The notes beneath the pieces were generated by a model. The model made no database searches and was not told the DNA's origin. It saw nothing but the letters and a program-made list of their open reading frames with translations. A DNA stretch of 64,000 nucleotides. It comes from Ostreococcus lucimarinus CCE9901 (Eukaryota > Chlorophyta > Mamiellophyceae > Mamiellales > Bathycoccaceae). The stretch covers positions 248,001-312,000 of the forward strand of contig NC_009356.1 of NCBI RefSeq assembly GCF_000092065.1, written 5' to 3'. The position numbers and the translations under genes are program-made. Each line of letters starts with the position of its first letter. The first letter of the stretch is position 1. Below, piece by piece: positions 1-9,395 of this stretch.

Positions 1-1
1 C

Positions 2-1399
2 GCGGTGGAGTTTCTGCGGAACGAACCAGAGGTTGGGAACTTATACGCCAACTTTGCCAAGTTTGAGGAGATGTGTCACGAAGTTGAGCGCGCTCGGGCG
101 ATTTATAAATTCGCTCTCGATCGTTTGCCCAAGGAGCAAGCCGAGTCTGTGTACAAGGAGTTTATGAAGTTTGAAAAGATGCACGGAAATCGAGAAGGGA
201 TCGAGGACGTCGTTGTGGGGCAACGACGGTTCAAGTACGAGGAAGAAGTGTCCAAGAATCCGCTGAACTACGACACTTGGTTCGATTACATTAGACTAGA
301 AGAAAACGCCGGCGACATGGCGAAGACGCGCGAGGTGTACGAACGCGCCATCGCCAACGTGCCGCCAGCGAACGAAAAACGCTTTTGGCAGCGATACATT
401 TATATTTGGATCAACTACGCGCTTTACGAAGAGCTCGAGGCGCGAGACGTGGAACGCACGCGAGAGGTGTACCGAGCGTGCCTCAAGGTGATTCCACACG
501 CCGAGTTTTCGTTTTCAAAGATTTGGATCATGGCGGCAAAGTTCGAGCTTCGTCAGCGACGACTCGATGCGTGCCGTAAGATTTTTGGATTGGCCATTGG
601 ATTAGCACCGAAGGCAAAGATATTCGCGACTTACATTGAGATCGAGTTCCAGCTCGGGAACGTCGACAGGTGTCGCACCCTGTACGAAAAGTACTTGGAA
701 ATTGAGCCGCAAAATTGCTCGACGTGGATCAAGTACGCCGAACTCGAGCGATCGCTCGGAGAAATCGAACGTGGGCGCTCGATTTTCGAACTCGCGGTTG
801 ATCAGGCCATGCTAGACATGCCGGAGGTACTTTGGAAGGCGTACATCGATTTCGAGACGTCCGAGGGAGAGCGCGAGCGTACGCGCGCGCTTTACGAGCG
901 TCTTCTCGAGCGTACGAAGCACGTCAAGGTATGGATGTCTTACGCGCGCTTCGAAGCAACACCGATTGTTGTTGTGGATGACGACGCCGACGACGCTGCG
1001 ATAGCCGCCGCCACCGCCGCGGCGGAGAACGACGAGCACGAACGCCTCGAGACGCGCCAAGCGAAAAGCCGCGCCGTGTACGAGCGAGCGCTCGCTGAAC
1101 TCAAAGAAATCGATCCAGACGCCAAAGAAGAGCGTGTCATGCTTCTCGAGGCGTGGAAGTCATTCGAAGACACCTTACCGAGCGAATTCTCGAAATCCGC
1201 CGACGTCAAGGCGCGTCTTCCCAAGCGCGTTAAGCGCAAGCGCGCCGTCGAGGACGACGACGGTCGCGAAATCGCACAGGAAGAGTACTACGATTACGTC
1301 TTCCCCGACGACGCCGGCGCCGCGCAACCGTCGCTCAAGCTTCTCGAAGCCGCGTACGCGTGGAAGAAGGCCAAAGCCGCGGCTGAGGCGACGGATTAA
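2..1399 (+). CDS. CLF1: Crooked-neck-like pre-mRNA splicing factor (CLF1/SYF3), 3' part
   Basis: This is the C-terminal part of a HAT-repeat protein of the Crooked neck/Clf1 family, a scaffold of the Prp19/NTC complex of the spliceosome in the nucleus. About 465 residues are visible as a chain of half-TPR repeats with the family pattern W-x-x-Y-x-x-x-E and R-x-x-Y-E-R-A (for example TWFDYIRLEE, ARAIYKFALDR, RTLYEKYLEI). It ends in an acidic stretch and the LKLLEAAYAWKK tail typical of the family. The frame is open through the left edge and the first codon in frame is not ATG, so the gene is truncated by the window. Full-length relatives have about 650-750 residues, so the N-terminal third is missing. 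I am confident of the family; Syf1-type HAT proteins are longer and differ at the C-terminus. Confidence 0.93.
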   Translation, partial: AVEFLRNEPEVGNLYANFAKFEEMCHEVERARAIYKFALDRLPKEQAESVYKEFMKFEKMHGNREGIEDVVVGQRRFKYEEEVSKNPLNYDTWFDYIRLEENAGDMAKTREVYERAIANVPPANEKRFWQRYIYIWINYALYEELEARDVERTREVYRACLKVIPHAEFSFSKIWIMAAKFELRQRRLDACRKIFGLAIGLAPKAKIFATYIEIEFQLGNVDRCRTLYEKYLEIEPQNCSTWIKYAELERSLGEIERGRSIFELAVDQAMLDMPEVLWKAYIDFETSEGERERTRALYERLLERTKHVKVWMSYARFEATPIVVVDDDADDAAIAAATAAAENDEHERLETRQAKSRAVYERALAELKEIDPDAKEERVMLLEAWKSFEDTLPSEFSKSADVKARLPKRVKRKRAVEDDDGREIAQEEYYDYVFPDDAGAAQPSLKLLEAAYAWKKAKAAAEATD

Positions 1400-1760
1400 A
1401 CGGATAAACACACCATATCCATCTATGATAGCACTCCAGACCCTTCGAATACGACAAAACCAAAACCTACGCCATCCGTACCTCAACGCCGCGCGCGCTC
1501 GAACGTCACACGCGCTCGCCCGACGCGTACGGCGGACTCGCGCCGGGCCGACACGACGGATCACTGAGGTGACTCCGCGCACACGCACGATTCAGCGCGC
1601 GCACGCGGCGCCCGCGCGCGCCGCGCACGGGCCGCGCGCGAACGCGAATTCCAGGCGGCGACCGACGCGGCGACGCGACCGACGCGCGACGACCAAACGC
1701 GCGTCCATCGGCTACCCGAGCGGTGAAGACGTCGACGTCAGCATCGACATCGACGCCGAA
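1400..1760. other. Intergenic stretch or transit-peptide-coding region
   Basis: The stretch holds the 3' flank of the crooked-neck gene and the 5' flank of the next gene. It has no stop codon in the frame of the downstream gene, and an in-frame ATG lies at 1425. It could therefore encode a long Arg/Ala-rich plastid or mitochondrial leader instead of being untranslated. I see no repeat, tRNA or separate gene here. Confidence 0.5.
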
Positions 1761-4427
1761 ATGTCGAAGATCGCGGTCGAGCGCGCGCTGCCGACGATGT
1801 TCAGCGACCTGACGATGACGGACCCCAAGCACTGGCGGTCGACGCACGCGAGAATCGCGAACGGACCGGTGGTGCCGCAACAACTCATCGGTGGGACGCC
1901 GATGATCGATTTGAGTGAATTCAGTGCGAATCCAAAGGTGAAGATTTATGGCAAGTGCGAGTACTTGAATCCGAGCGGGAGTATTAAGGATCGAATCGCG
2001 CAGGAAATTTTGGCGAGAGCGCTGGAAACGGGAGAGCTGAAGGCGGGGATGACGGTCGTCGCGGCGACGAGTGGGAACACGGGTGCGGCGATTGCGATGG
2101 CGTGTGCGATTCGCGGGTTTCCATACATCGTGATTACGAATCAGAAGACGAGCAAGGAGAAGATTGACGCCATGCGGGCGTATGGGGGGGAGGTCATCGT
2201 CGCACCGAGCGGGGTGCCGGCGGATCACCCGGATCATTATCAAAACATCGAAGCGACGATGTGCGCAAAAAATCCGAAATTTTATGGTGTGAATCAATAC
2301 GACAATCCGTACAACGCGGATGCGTACGAAAAGACACTTGGTCCTGAGATTTGGTCGCAAACCGAAGGGGCGGTGACGCACTTCGTCGCCGGTGGCTCGA
2401 CTGGCGGTACGATCACAGGCACGGGTCGTTATCTTAAGAGTGTCGACCCGACGATTAAAATCGTCTTGGCCGATCCCAAGGGAAGCGTTCTGTGGGATTA
2501 TTTTGTGAACGACATTCCTGAAGAAGAACTCGTGGCGAAGAGTTGGGAAGTCGAGGGTGTGGGTAAAGATTCCATTCCGGGTGTACTCGACACCGAATAC
2601 ATTGACGGCGCCGTCATGGGTGACGACAGTAGTTCCTTCCGCATGGTTCGCACGGTTGCTGAATCTTCTGGTGTCTTGCTCGGTGGTAGCTCCGGTCTAA
2701 ACCTGCACGCTGCTCGCGTGCTCTCGAGTCACATCAAGGAGGGGACCATCGTCACGGTACTGTGCGACAGCGGTGTCAAGTACTTGTCCAAGATCTATAA
2801 CGATGAGTGGCTTCAAGCGAAGAATCTTGACAAACCGTTAGCCGACGTTTCGAAGTACGAAGTCCACTGGAAGAACGGCTCGCATGAAGTAACGGAGGAT
2901 GAAGAAAACGACAGCTTGTGGGGCCGTGAACAGGAAGAGAAAGAACTTCGTTTCCTCGATGAAGTGGCGACGCACATGGTTGAATACCACCGTAACTCGA
3001 TTCGAGCGACGGAACCGGTGAGTGTGTACAACTCTCCCGCCGATCTCCACGCCAGCTTCGAAGAGATGGGCGTTCCACTGAATTTTCGCTCCGGCGAATC
3101 GCCAATTTCCATCAACAATCTTACAACCGCTATGAATGCTGTTTTGGACAACAGTGTGCGAAGCTCGCACCCGATGTTCATGAATCAGCTCTACGCAGGC
3201 GTTGACCCCATCGCGCTCGCGGGCGAATGGGCATCAAGCGCGCTGAACTCAAACGTGCACACCTTTGAAGTAGCACCGATTCTCACCGAAATTGAGCGTT
3301 CAATGCTCGCAAAGATTGCGTCACTCTGGCTTGGAGAGAATGCAGATGGCTCGGCGCCTGATCACGACGGCTTATTTGTACCGGGAGGTTCCATCGCTAA
3401 TCTGTACTCTATGATCTTGGCGCGCGAGCGCGCATGCCCAGAAGCGAAGAAAACCGGAATGCCGCAAGGCTACGTTGCCTTCTGCTCTGAACAATCGCAC
3501 TACTCCTACAAGAAGTGCGCCCACATGATAGGTTTAGGTATGGATAACATGATCAAGGTCGATTGTGGCAAGAATGGTGCCATGCTTCCTGAAGCACTCG
3601 AAGCCGCGATAGCGGCCGCGAAGGCTGCGGGCAAGACACCGTTTTACTGCGGCGCCACGGCGGGGAGCACTGTTTTGGGCGCGTATGACCCGTTTGCTGC
3701 GTTGGCCGACGTGTGTGCCAAAGATAACGTTTGGTTGCACGTCGATGGGGCGTGGGGTGGCGCTGCGCTCGTCTCCAAGCAGCACAAACACTTGATGAAC
3801 GGCGTCGAGCGAGCAGACAGCTTTTGCTGGAACCCGCACAAGCTGTTGGGCATTCCTCTCCAGTGCTCCATCGTTCTGAGTAGACACGCTGGAGAATTCA
3901 TGGCGGCCAATTCTTACAAGGCGGACTACTTGTTCCAGCCCGACAAGAATAACACCGAAGCTGATTTGGGCGATCGCACTATCCAATGCGGCCGCAAGTC
4001 TGACGCGCTCAAATTGTGGCTCGCGTGGAAGTACCGCGGCGACGAAGGTTGGGAAAAACTCGTTGACCACGCCTTCTCTTTGGCCAAGTTCGTCGAAGCA
4101 GAAGTCGTGCAGGACACCACGGGTGCTTGGGCGCTGGCCACACCCGCGCAGTGCGCCAATGTCGGATTCTGGTACGTGCCGCCGCGCCTACGTCCGTTCA
4201 ACAAGGACACCGCGACGCCCGAACAATTCGCGGAAATTGCCAAGGTTGCCCCGAAGCTCAAGGATCGGATGCAACGCGCCGGTGACGCTATGATCGGTTT
4301 CCAACCCGTTCCGGCGCTCAACCTGCCCAACTTTTTCCGTCTCGTATTGCCGAATCCTCGTCACAACAGCGAGACCAAGCTTCGCGAGCTCATGAAGCGC
4401 ATGGACGCGATGGGCGCCGACCTCTGA
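1761..4427 (+). CDS. Fused cysteine synthase-like / PLP-dependent decarboxylase (taurine-type CS/PLP-DC)
   Basis: Two complete PLP enzymes lie in one frame (888 aa from ATG 1761). Residues about 35-370 are a beta-family cysteine synthase/cystathionine beta-synthase domain, with the PLP lysine in NPSGSIKDR (K76), the TSGNTGAAIA phosphate loop and GGSTGGTITGTG. Residues about 430-880 are a group II decarboxylase of the glutamate/cysteine-sulfinate type, with HVDGAWGG and the PLP lysine in WNPHK (K694). Fusions of this kind are known from microalgae, where sulfur is built into cysteate-like intermediates that are decarboxylated to taurine; that role is inferred here. Both active-site lysines are intact. 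The start is uncertain: ATG 1425 would add an Arg-rich leader, and ATG 1797 is also possible. No in-frame stop separates the halves. Confidence 0.88.
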   Translation: MSKIAVERALPTMFSDLTMTDPKHWRSTHARIANGPVVPQQLIGGTPMIDLSEFSANPKVKIYGKCEYLNPSGSIKDRIAQEILARALETGELKAGMTVVAATSGNTGAAIAMACAIRGFPYIVITNQKTSKEKIDAMRAYGGEVIVAPSGVPADHPDHYQNIEATMCAKNPKFYGVNQYDNPYNADAYEKTLGPEIWSQTEGAVTHFVAGGSTGGTITGTGRYLKSVDPTIKIVLADPKGSVLWDYFVNDIPEEELVAKSWEVEGVGKDSIPGVLDTEYIDGAVMGDDSSSFRMVRTVAESSGVLLGGSSGLNLHAARVLSSHIKEGTIVTVLCDSGVKYLSKIYNDEWLQAKNLDKPLADVSKYEVHWKNGSHEVTEDEENDSLWGREQEEKELRFLDEVATHMVEYHRNSIRATEPVSVYNSPADLHASFEEMGVPLNFRSGESPISINNLTTAMNAVLDNSVRSSHPMFMNQLYAGVDPIALAGEWASSALNSNVHTFEVAPILTEIERSMLAKIASLWLGENADGSAPDHDGLFVPGGSIANLYSMILARERACPEAKKTGMPQGYVAFCSEQSHYSYKKCAHMIGLGMDNMIKVDCGKNGAMLPEALEAAIAAAKAAGKTPFYCGATAGSTVLGAYDPFAALADVCAKDNVWLHVDGAWGGAALVSKQHKHLMNGVERADSFCWNPHKLLGIPLQCSIVLSRHAGEFMAANSYKADYLFQPDKNNTEADLGDRTIQCGRKSDALKLWLAWKYRGDEGWEKLVDHAFSLAKFVEAEVVQDTTGAWALATPAQCANVGFWYVPPRLRPFNKDTATPEQFAEIAKVAPKLKDRMQRAGDAMIGFQPVPALNLPNFFRLVLPNPRHNSETKLRELMKRMDAMGADL

Positions 4428-4649
4428 GTGCGGTCATCCGTCTCTATTTAAACGCACAATAAGCCCACCGTGGGCAACATATTACACGACAATATCACGG
4501 GTTGAAGTCATTATTCGTTTAAATCGTTGTCTTATTAAATCGTTGTCTGGTTGTCAATACAAAACACATCCAAGTTTTGTCGCTTAGCTTCGCGCGCCGT
4601 CGTTTGAACTCGGAACGACAGACGCCAGCGCATCCGTCTCGCCCTCGCC

Positions 4650-6061
4650 ATGGTTCGCGTCAAAACCATCGAAATCGCGTGGCACAACGTCGAGAAAACA
4701 AACGTACGCGCGCATCGCGCCCTCGCCGCGCGCATCGCGCGTCGCATTCGTCGCACTAACGTCTCGTCGTCGTCACTTTTCGAACGCAGCAACCGATTCT
4801 TTCGGTCGATTTTAATCCCCGCACGGGCGCGTTGGCGACCGCGGGCGCGGATAACGAGATCAAACTCTGGCGCGTGGACCGATCGATCGATGGTGAGGTG
4901 ACGGTGACGCACACGGAGACGCTGACGGGACACGCCAAGGCGGTGAACTGCTGTCGGTTTAGCGCGAACGGTCGAGCGTTGGCGAGCGCGGGAGACGCGG
5001 GAGACGTGTACGTGTGGCGAGAGGTGGACGTGGGGTCGACGACGGTCAATTCGCACGGAGACGTTGTCGGGTGGAAGCCGATGAAGACGCTGCGCGGGCA
5101 CTCGGACGATGCGTTGAGCGTCTGCTGGGGACCGAGGGAGACGCTGGCGAGCGCTTCGGTGGATAACACGACGATTTTATGGGATTGCGAGAGTGGTAAC
5201 GGTGTGGTGCAGTTGCGCGAACACGCGCATTACGTGCAGGGAGTGAGTTATGATCCGCGGGGGGAGTTTATAGTCTCGCAGAGTCCCGATCGAACCGCAC
5301 AAGTGTACGCCGTTGTCGGCGGCGGTAAGCCGTCGGCGAAGAGCGTGAAACACGTGCGGGCGATTAAGGCGATTAACGACACGAATGAGAGAGTCGATGG
5401 CGGGCGCATGGCGTCAATCTTTCACGACGACTCTATGACGTCGTTTTTCCGCCGCCCGGCCTGGTCACCAGATGGTTCGTTCGTAGTGTTTCCGGCTGGA
5501 GTGTTCAAACGCCCGGGCGCCAAGCGAGCCATGCATACGACGTATGTCTACGCTCGTGGGAACTTTGAAACGCCCGTCATGCACTTACCAGGCGGCGAGA
5601 CGCCATCTGTGTGTGTTAGATTCAATCCTGTGCTGTTCAAGCGTCGAAAAGACGCCGCTGATCCTACGACACCGTCAGACTTGCCGTATCGCGTCGTCTT
5701 CGCGGTGTGCTCGCAAGACGGCGTCACGATCTACGACACCGATGAAACCGAACCGATCGTGTACGTCGCTGGTATCCACTGCACGTCTATCACAGACTGC
5801 GCATGGTCCCCGGATGGTGGAATGCTTGTCGTGAGTAGCACGGACGGTTTCGCGAGCGTCGTCGCCTTCGATGAAGGCGAGCTTGGCGCGCCAGAGACTA
5901 ACATCCCCGAACACGTGAAGTCTTTGCTAGCGTCGTCGAGGATAGGAGAAAGCGTGCCCGATGAAGTTGTCGTTGTTGCGCCGGCGGTACCCAATCCGGT
6001 AGCCGCTGGACCGGGACCGACGAGAATCGCGCCAGTGCGCATCGCGCCGACGCCCATGTAG
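4650..6061 (+). CDS. FAS2: Chromatin assembly factor 1 p60 subunit (CAF-1/FAS2-like), one intron
   Basis: This is a WD40-repeat histone chaperone subunit of CAF-1, which deposits H3-H4 behind replication forks. The gene has two exons, 4650-4703 and 4790-6061 (441 aa). Exon 1 encodes MVRVKTIEIAWHNVEKTN, matching the conserved family start with its EIAWHN motif. Exon 2 resumes in phase 0 with QPILSVDFNP and continues into the WD repeats (ATAGADNEIKLW, LRGHSDDALSVCW, LREHAHYVQGVSYDPRG, and the family block FFRRPAWSPDGSFVVFPAG). The 86-nt intron has a GTACG donor, a CACTAAC branch point 29 nt before the acceptor, and a CGCAG acceptor. Without the splice the second exon has no ATG at its start, only TTG. 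A C-terminal low-complexity tail rich in Pro and Ala follows the propeller. The gene converges on the GATA gene. Confidence 0.9.
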
Positions 6062-6257
6062 AACTTAGGACACAATTTGATGCTTCACGATTTCATTCGA
6101 ATTAAAAGGTACAAATGTCGTGAGACTTTCTAAAAAGTTGAGCGCTAACCGAGCCTGGTCAGCGTCTCCCCCCTCGTTATGATTTCAGAACTAAAACTGT
6201 TGAACATGATGCGCGTGCCAGCGCTCGAAACATTTAACACTTGCACGAGTGATTTTT

Positions 6258-8480
6258 TTAGAACGTGGCGTTCCAATCGCTCGTCTTTACACGCGTCGAT
6301 CGACGCGTTGGCGTCGTCGGTGCGCTTAGATGACCCCCGACGGATCCATTAACCAAAAGACATTTTTTCCCGTTACCACCGTAGCCAAGAGCGCACCCAA
6401 CAGAAGACACAAAGTTTTTCACCAACGCGCCCGCCTTGGCCGCCGCCGCTCCCATCGGAGACTTCAAATGAGGGTCGGATTGCGGCAAGACAGACTCGTT
6501 CGGAACAACGATTTGCGCGACGTCGAACTCAGTTTTCTCAACCGAACGACGGGGAGGAGACGCGAGGGCATCCGGCGCAGGTCTGTTCGCGCCAGATTTC
6601 TTCACGGGTTCCTCCTTTTTAATCGCACGTTCCTTTGTGCTTTCGCTGATAATTTTCTTCTTCTTGGGCACAACGCACGTGCTGGGATCGTACTGAACGA
6701 CGTCCCACCCGTGCGCTAAGAGCTCATCGAGCGGATCAAACGTAATCGTCAGAGGTAGTGAGACGGCATCGTCCATCGCCGCCTGGACGCGGCGACGACG
6801 CTTTGTCGCAGCCGGATTGAAACACGGTCTGCGGCGTCGCTTCCTCTGCGCTTCAGCTTGCTCTGCTCTAAGCGCTCTCTCTTTTTGCTGCCTCGAGACG
6901 GCCTGAAGATTGAAACAGAATAAATAAGCGAGTTGCTCAGATTCCGTGGCAAGTTCGGGACGCTCTCTCAGCCGCAACGGAGGCACTGGATCAAAGCGCG
7001 AAAGCAAAGGTTTCCCTCCGTTTTTCCATCGCATGTTGAGCCAGTACCGGTAGATCTTGCAAAACACCGCAAGAGAGGGTGCTTTTTTGTTGATCTTGAA
7101 TATTTTGTCGTTTATTTGGTTAACGATTTTGACTGCGTTCTTGAGCTCACTCTTGCCTCCAGTCGGGGGGCGCGGCACACGGGCGCCGCGAGCGATAAAC
7201 ATAGATTTACCGCCGCGACGCGTCATACCCACATGGGCGCGGGTGCCGAGATCACTGCTCTTTACGTTTTCCGACGGTTGACGAACCGTATTCGTCGCAT
7301 ACTGACGTTCGATGAGATCGTCGGCAGACTGCGTCGACGAATTGTCGTCACCGTTTTCCGATGGAACGCCGTCCGAAGGAGACGCTCGCTTCTGCAAGAA
7401 TTGAACGCTCCCACTCGGTGTCAACGGTGCCGCGGCCGTTTCCGATGAGCTTTGATTGGATCGTTCGTCATTCAAATCGAATGGGTTCCAGTTTTCAGCC
7501 TCAGCCTTGAGGTTAACGAGTTGACCGTCGCCCAACTGTGCGTTCGACGCCCAGTGCAAAACATCCTCAAGCTTCCCCTCCGCGGTGTTGGCCGAGTTGA
7601 AGATGTTGCCGAGTACGGTTTGCGCCGCCTGCTCTTGCGTTGGCATCGCAGACGCCGCCCAAGACGTTTCCTCAAAGACGTCGAAGAGCTTCTCCAAGTG
7701 TTCTGGACGCATGTAGTTGGCGTTCGGCGTCGTCGTGCACACCTCCGATCCCTTGCCTTCAAGTGGCTCGTCAGCATTCATGTGTTCGAGCCACTTGAAA
7801 TCCGCTGCCGTGGCCTCGTACATGGACGCCGCCGTGCCCGGGCCGAATCGGTGAAGTTGATGATCCGGCGCTTGCTGACGCAAATACTTGGCCGGTTGTC
7901 TGAATCCGCCGGCGTGCAACGCTTCGTAATCCGACACAACGTTGAAGTTCGGAACGTGAATGTTTGCCTTTGGCGCGAAGTAATCGCGCGCGGGCTTCTG
8001 TTTCTTGGCATCCTTCTTCTCCCCCTTGCTCGGCGACGATGCGCCTCGCTTTTTCCCCTCTCCTTTTCCGTTTGATTTACCCCCCTTTGACGCTTTCGGC
8101 GTCGACGGCTTCGCCACTCGATTCGCCTTCGCGTGTCTCCTATTATCTCTCACCCCACACGCGTTACACAGCGTTTTCGGGCCATCCGGGCCGTTTCGCC
8201 ACAACGGCGTCGTCTGCGTGTTGCAGTGCGCGCACCGCTTCCCAGCCACTCCCGGCAGACCTTGCGCCGACGTCGCGGCGTCCATCACCTTATCGCGCAC
8301 GAAAAGTTCACCGAAGTCAGTTTCATCGCACGCGCGACGGATAACGCGACAATTTCGCGCGTGAAAACAAGCGCGCGCGCGCGTCGTCGCGTCCCGCGCG
8401 TATTGAGGCTCCAGAAACCCCAACCGTTCGCCGTCGCGCGTTCTCGTCGTCTCGACAACCCGCGGACGCACCTTCGCCAT
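6258..8480 (-). CDS. GATA zinc-finger protein with enhancer-of-polycomb-like region
   Basis: The ORF from ATG 8285 encodes 675 aa. A GATA-type finger (CAHC ... CNAC, Cys-x2-Cys-x18-Cys-x2-Cys, with TPLWRNGPDGPKTLCNACG) sits near the N-terminus, followed by a Lys/Ser/Gly-rich linker. The central part resembles enhancer-of-polycomb (EPL1/EPC) proteins: IHVPNFNVVSDYEALHAGGF, FKWLEHMNADEPL, EHLEKLFDVFEE, then IYRYWLNMRWKNGGKPLL and a basic coil of the QQKERALRAEQAEAQRKRRR type. EPL1 subunits anchor NuA4 acetyltransferase. A likely tiny first exon ATGGCGAAG (8480-8472) joins exon 2 at 8288 in phase 0; the intron 8289-8471 has a GTGCGT donor and a CTGAC branch 27 nt before the acceptor. If that exon is not used, translation starts at 8285. 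The GATA call is firm; the EPL call is by pattern and less certain. Confidence 0.7.
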   Translation of the reverse strand: MAKVRPRVVETTRTRDGERLGFLEPQYARDATTRARACFHARNCRVIRRACDETDFGELFVRDKVMDAATSAQGLPGVAGKRCAHCNTQTTPLWRNGPDGPKTLCNACGVRDNRRHAKANRVAKPSTPKASKGGKSNGKGEGKKRGASSPSKGEKKDAKKQKPARDYFAPKANIHVPNFNVVSDYEALHAGGFRQPAKYLRQQAPDHQLHRFGPGTAASMYEATAADFKWLEHMNADEPLEGKGSEVCTTTPNANYMRPEHLEKLFDVFEETSWAASAMPTQEQAAQTVLGNIFNSANTAEGKLEDVLHWASNAQLGDGQLVNLKAEAENWNPFDLNDERSNQSSSETAAAPLTPSGSVQFLQKRASPSDGVPSENGDDNSSTQSADDLIERQYATNTVRQPSENVKSSDLGTRAHVGMTRRGGKSMFIARGARVPRPPTGGKSELKNAVKIVNQINDKIFKINKKAPSLAVFCKIYRYWLNMRWKNGGKPLLSRFDPVPPLRLRERPELATESEQLAYLFCFNLQAVSRQQKERALRAEQAEAQRKRRRRPCFNPAATKRRRRVQAAMDDAVSLPLTITFDPLDELLAHGWDVVQYDPSTCVVPKKKKIISESTKERAIKKEEPVKKSGANRPAPDALASPPRRSVEKTEFDVAQIVVPNESVLPQSDPHLKSPMGAAAAKAGALVKNFVSSVGCALGYGGNGKKCLLVNGSVGGHLSAPTTPTRRSTRVKTSDWNATF

Positions 8481-9395
8481 CTCCCGCGCGCTCGTTCCGC
8501 GCCAAACACCCCCCCGCACCGAACACTGCGCGCACGAACGCTCGCTAGCGCGCGCGACACATCGCTTCGTCAGTCTCCGCGCGTCGTCATCGCGGCATCG
8601 AAACACCGACACGCCACCATCGGCGCGCGCGCGTCGCCCTCCCGCGCGTTTCCGCGTCTCCCGCGCGCGCGAACGACGCGTCTTAATCCCATCCACCATC
8701 GCGCGCGCGCGCGCGCCGCACCGCGCGCGGGCGACGACGCCCGCGCGCGCTTCGTTCGCGCCATCGAGCGCCCGCGCGCATCCAGCCCCCGAAACCGCAA
8801 CGCGACTTCGCGCAAAATCTAGCCCCCAACGCCCGCGCGCGCGCGTTCCCATCGCGCCGCGACGGCCGAGCGACGTCGATAATTTCACTCGATCCCTCGC
8901 GCGCGTCGAGCGTCGAGCGCACGCACCGCGTCGTCGAAAAACCGGCGTTCGATTCGCGCGCGCGAACAATCAATCGGTCGCGCGATTGACGGAAATCGCT
9001 CGCGTTCGCGCGCGTCGACGGCTTCGTTCGTCGTCTGCGCCGAGGCGGGCGGTCAAGAAGACGCGCGTGCGTCGCGCCCGCGCTTCGCGGGACCTTCGGC
9101 TCGACGCTCGCGCCACCGACTGCGGGGGGGCCGGCGGGGCGTGCGGGCAGGACAGAATCACACGCCACCAAAGTTTTGTGCGTGGGATTAGTGACGGTTC
9201 GCGAACGGTAAATAAAAAATCTTGCGCGTAATTTTTTATGTGGTATAAGGGCTCGTATTCGAGCTATAAGATTCGCTATGTTTAATGAACGGCGGAGACG
9301 ACGCCACGTCGATCGCGCGGCGCCGCGCGGCGCCGCGCGAGTCGCGCGACGAAGGTTGGTTGCGCTTGAAAAAACGATGCTTGGGTATTACGTAG
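8481..9395. other. Long intergenic gap, GC-rich then AT-richer
   Basis: This is the longest gap in the window. About 8480-9150 is extremely CpG-rich (runs of CGCG) and carries only chance open frames with Arg/Ala composition, consistent with promoter or leader of the GATA gene. About 9180-9300 is AT-richer, with TAAATAAAAAATC and AATTTTTTATG, and is probably the 3' flank of the glycosyltransferase gene that ends at 9396. I see no tRNA-like or repeat structure and no credible gene. Confidence 0.5.

Noticed and set aside
1134-1424. 5' extension of the CS/decarboxylase frame into the crooked-neck gene
   Set aside because: It overlaps the coding end of the splicing factor in another frame.
9170-9230. 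GGTTCGCGAAC in the AT-richer gap, like a tRNA B box
   Set aside because: The consensus is incomplete and no cloverleaf stems can be drawn around it.
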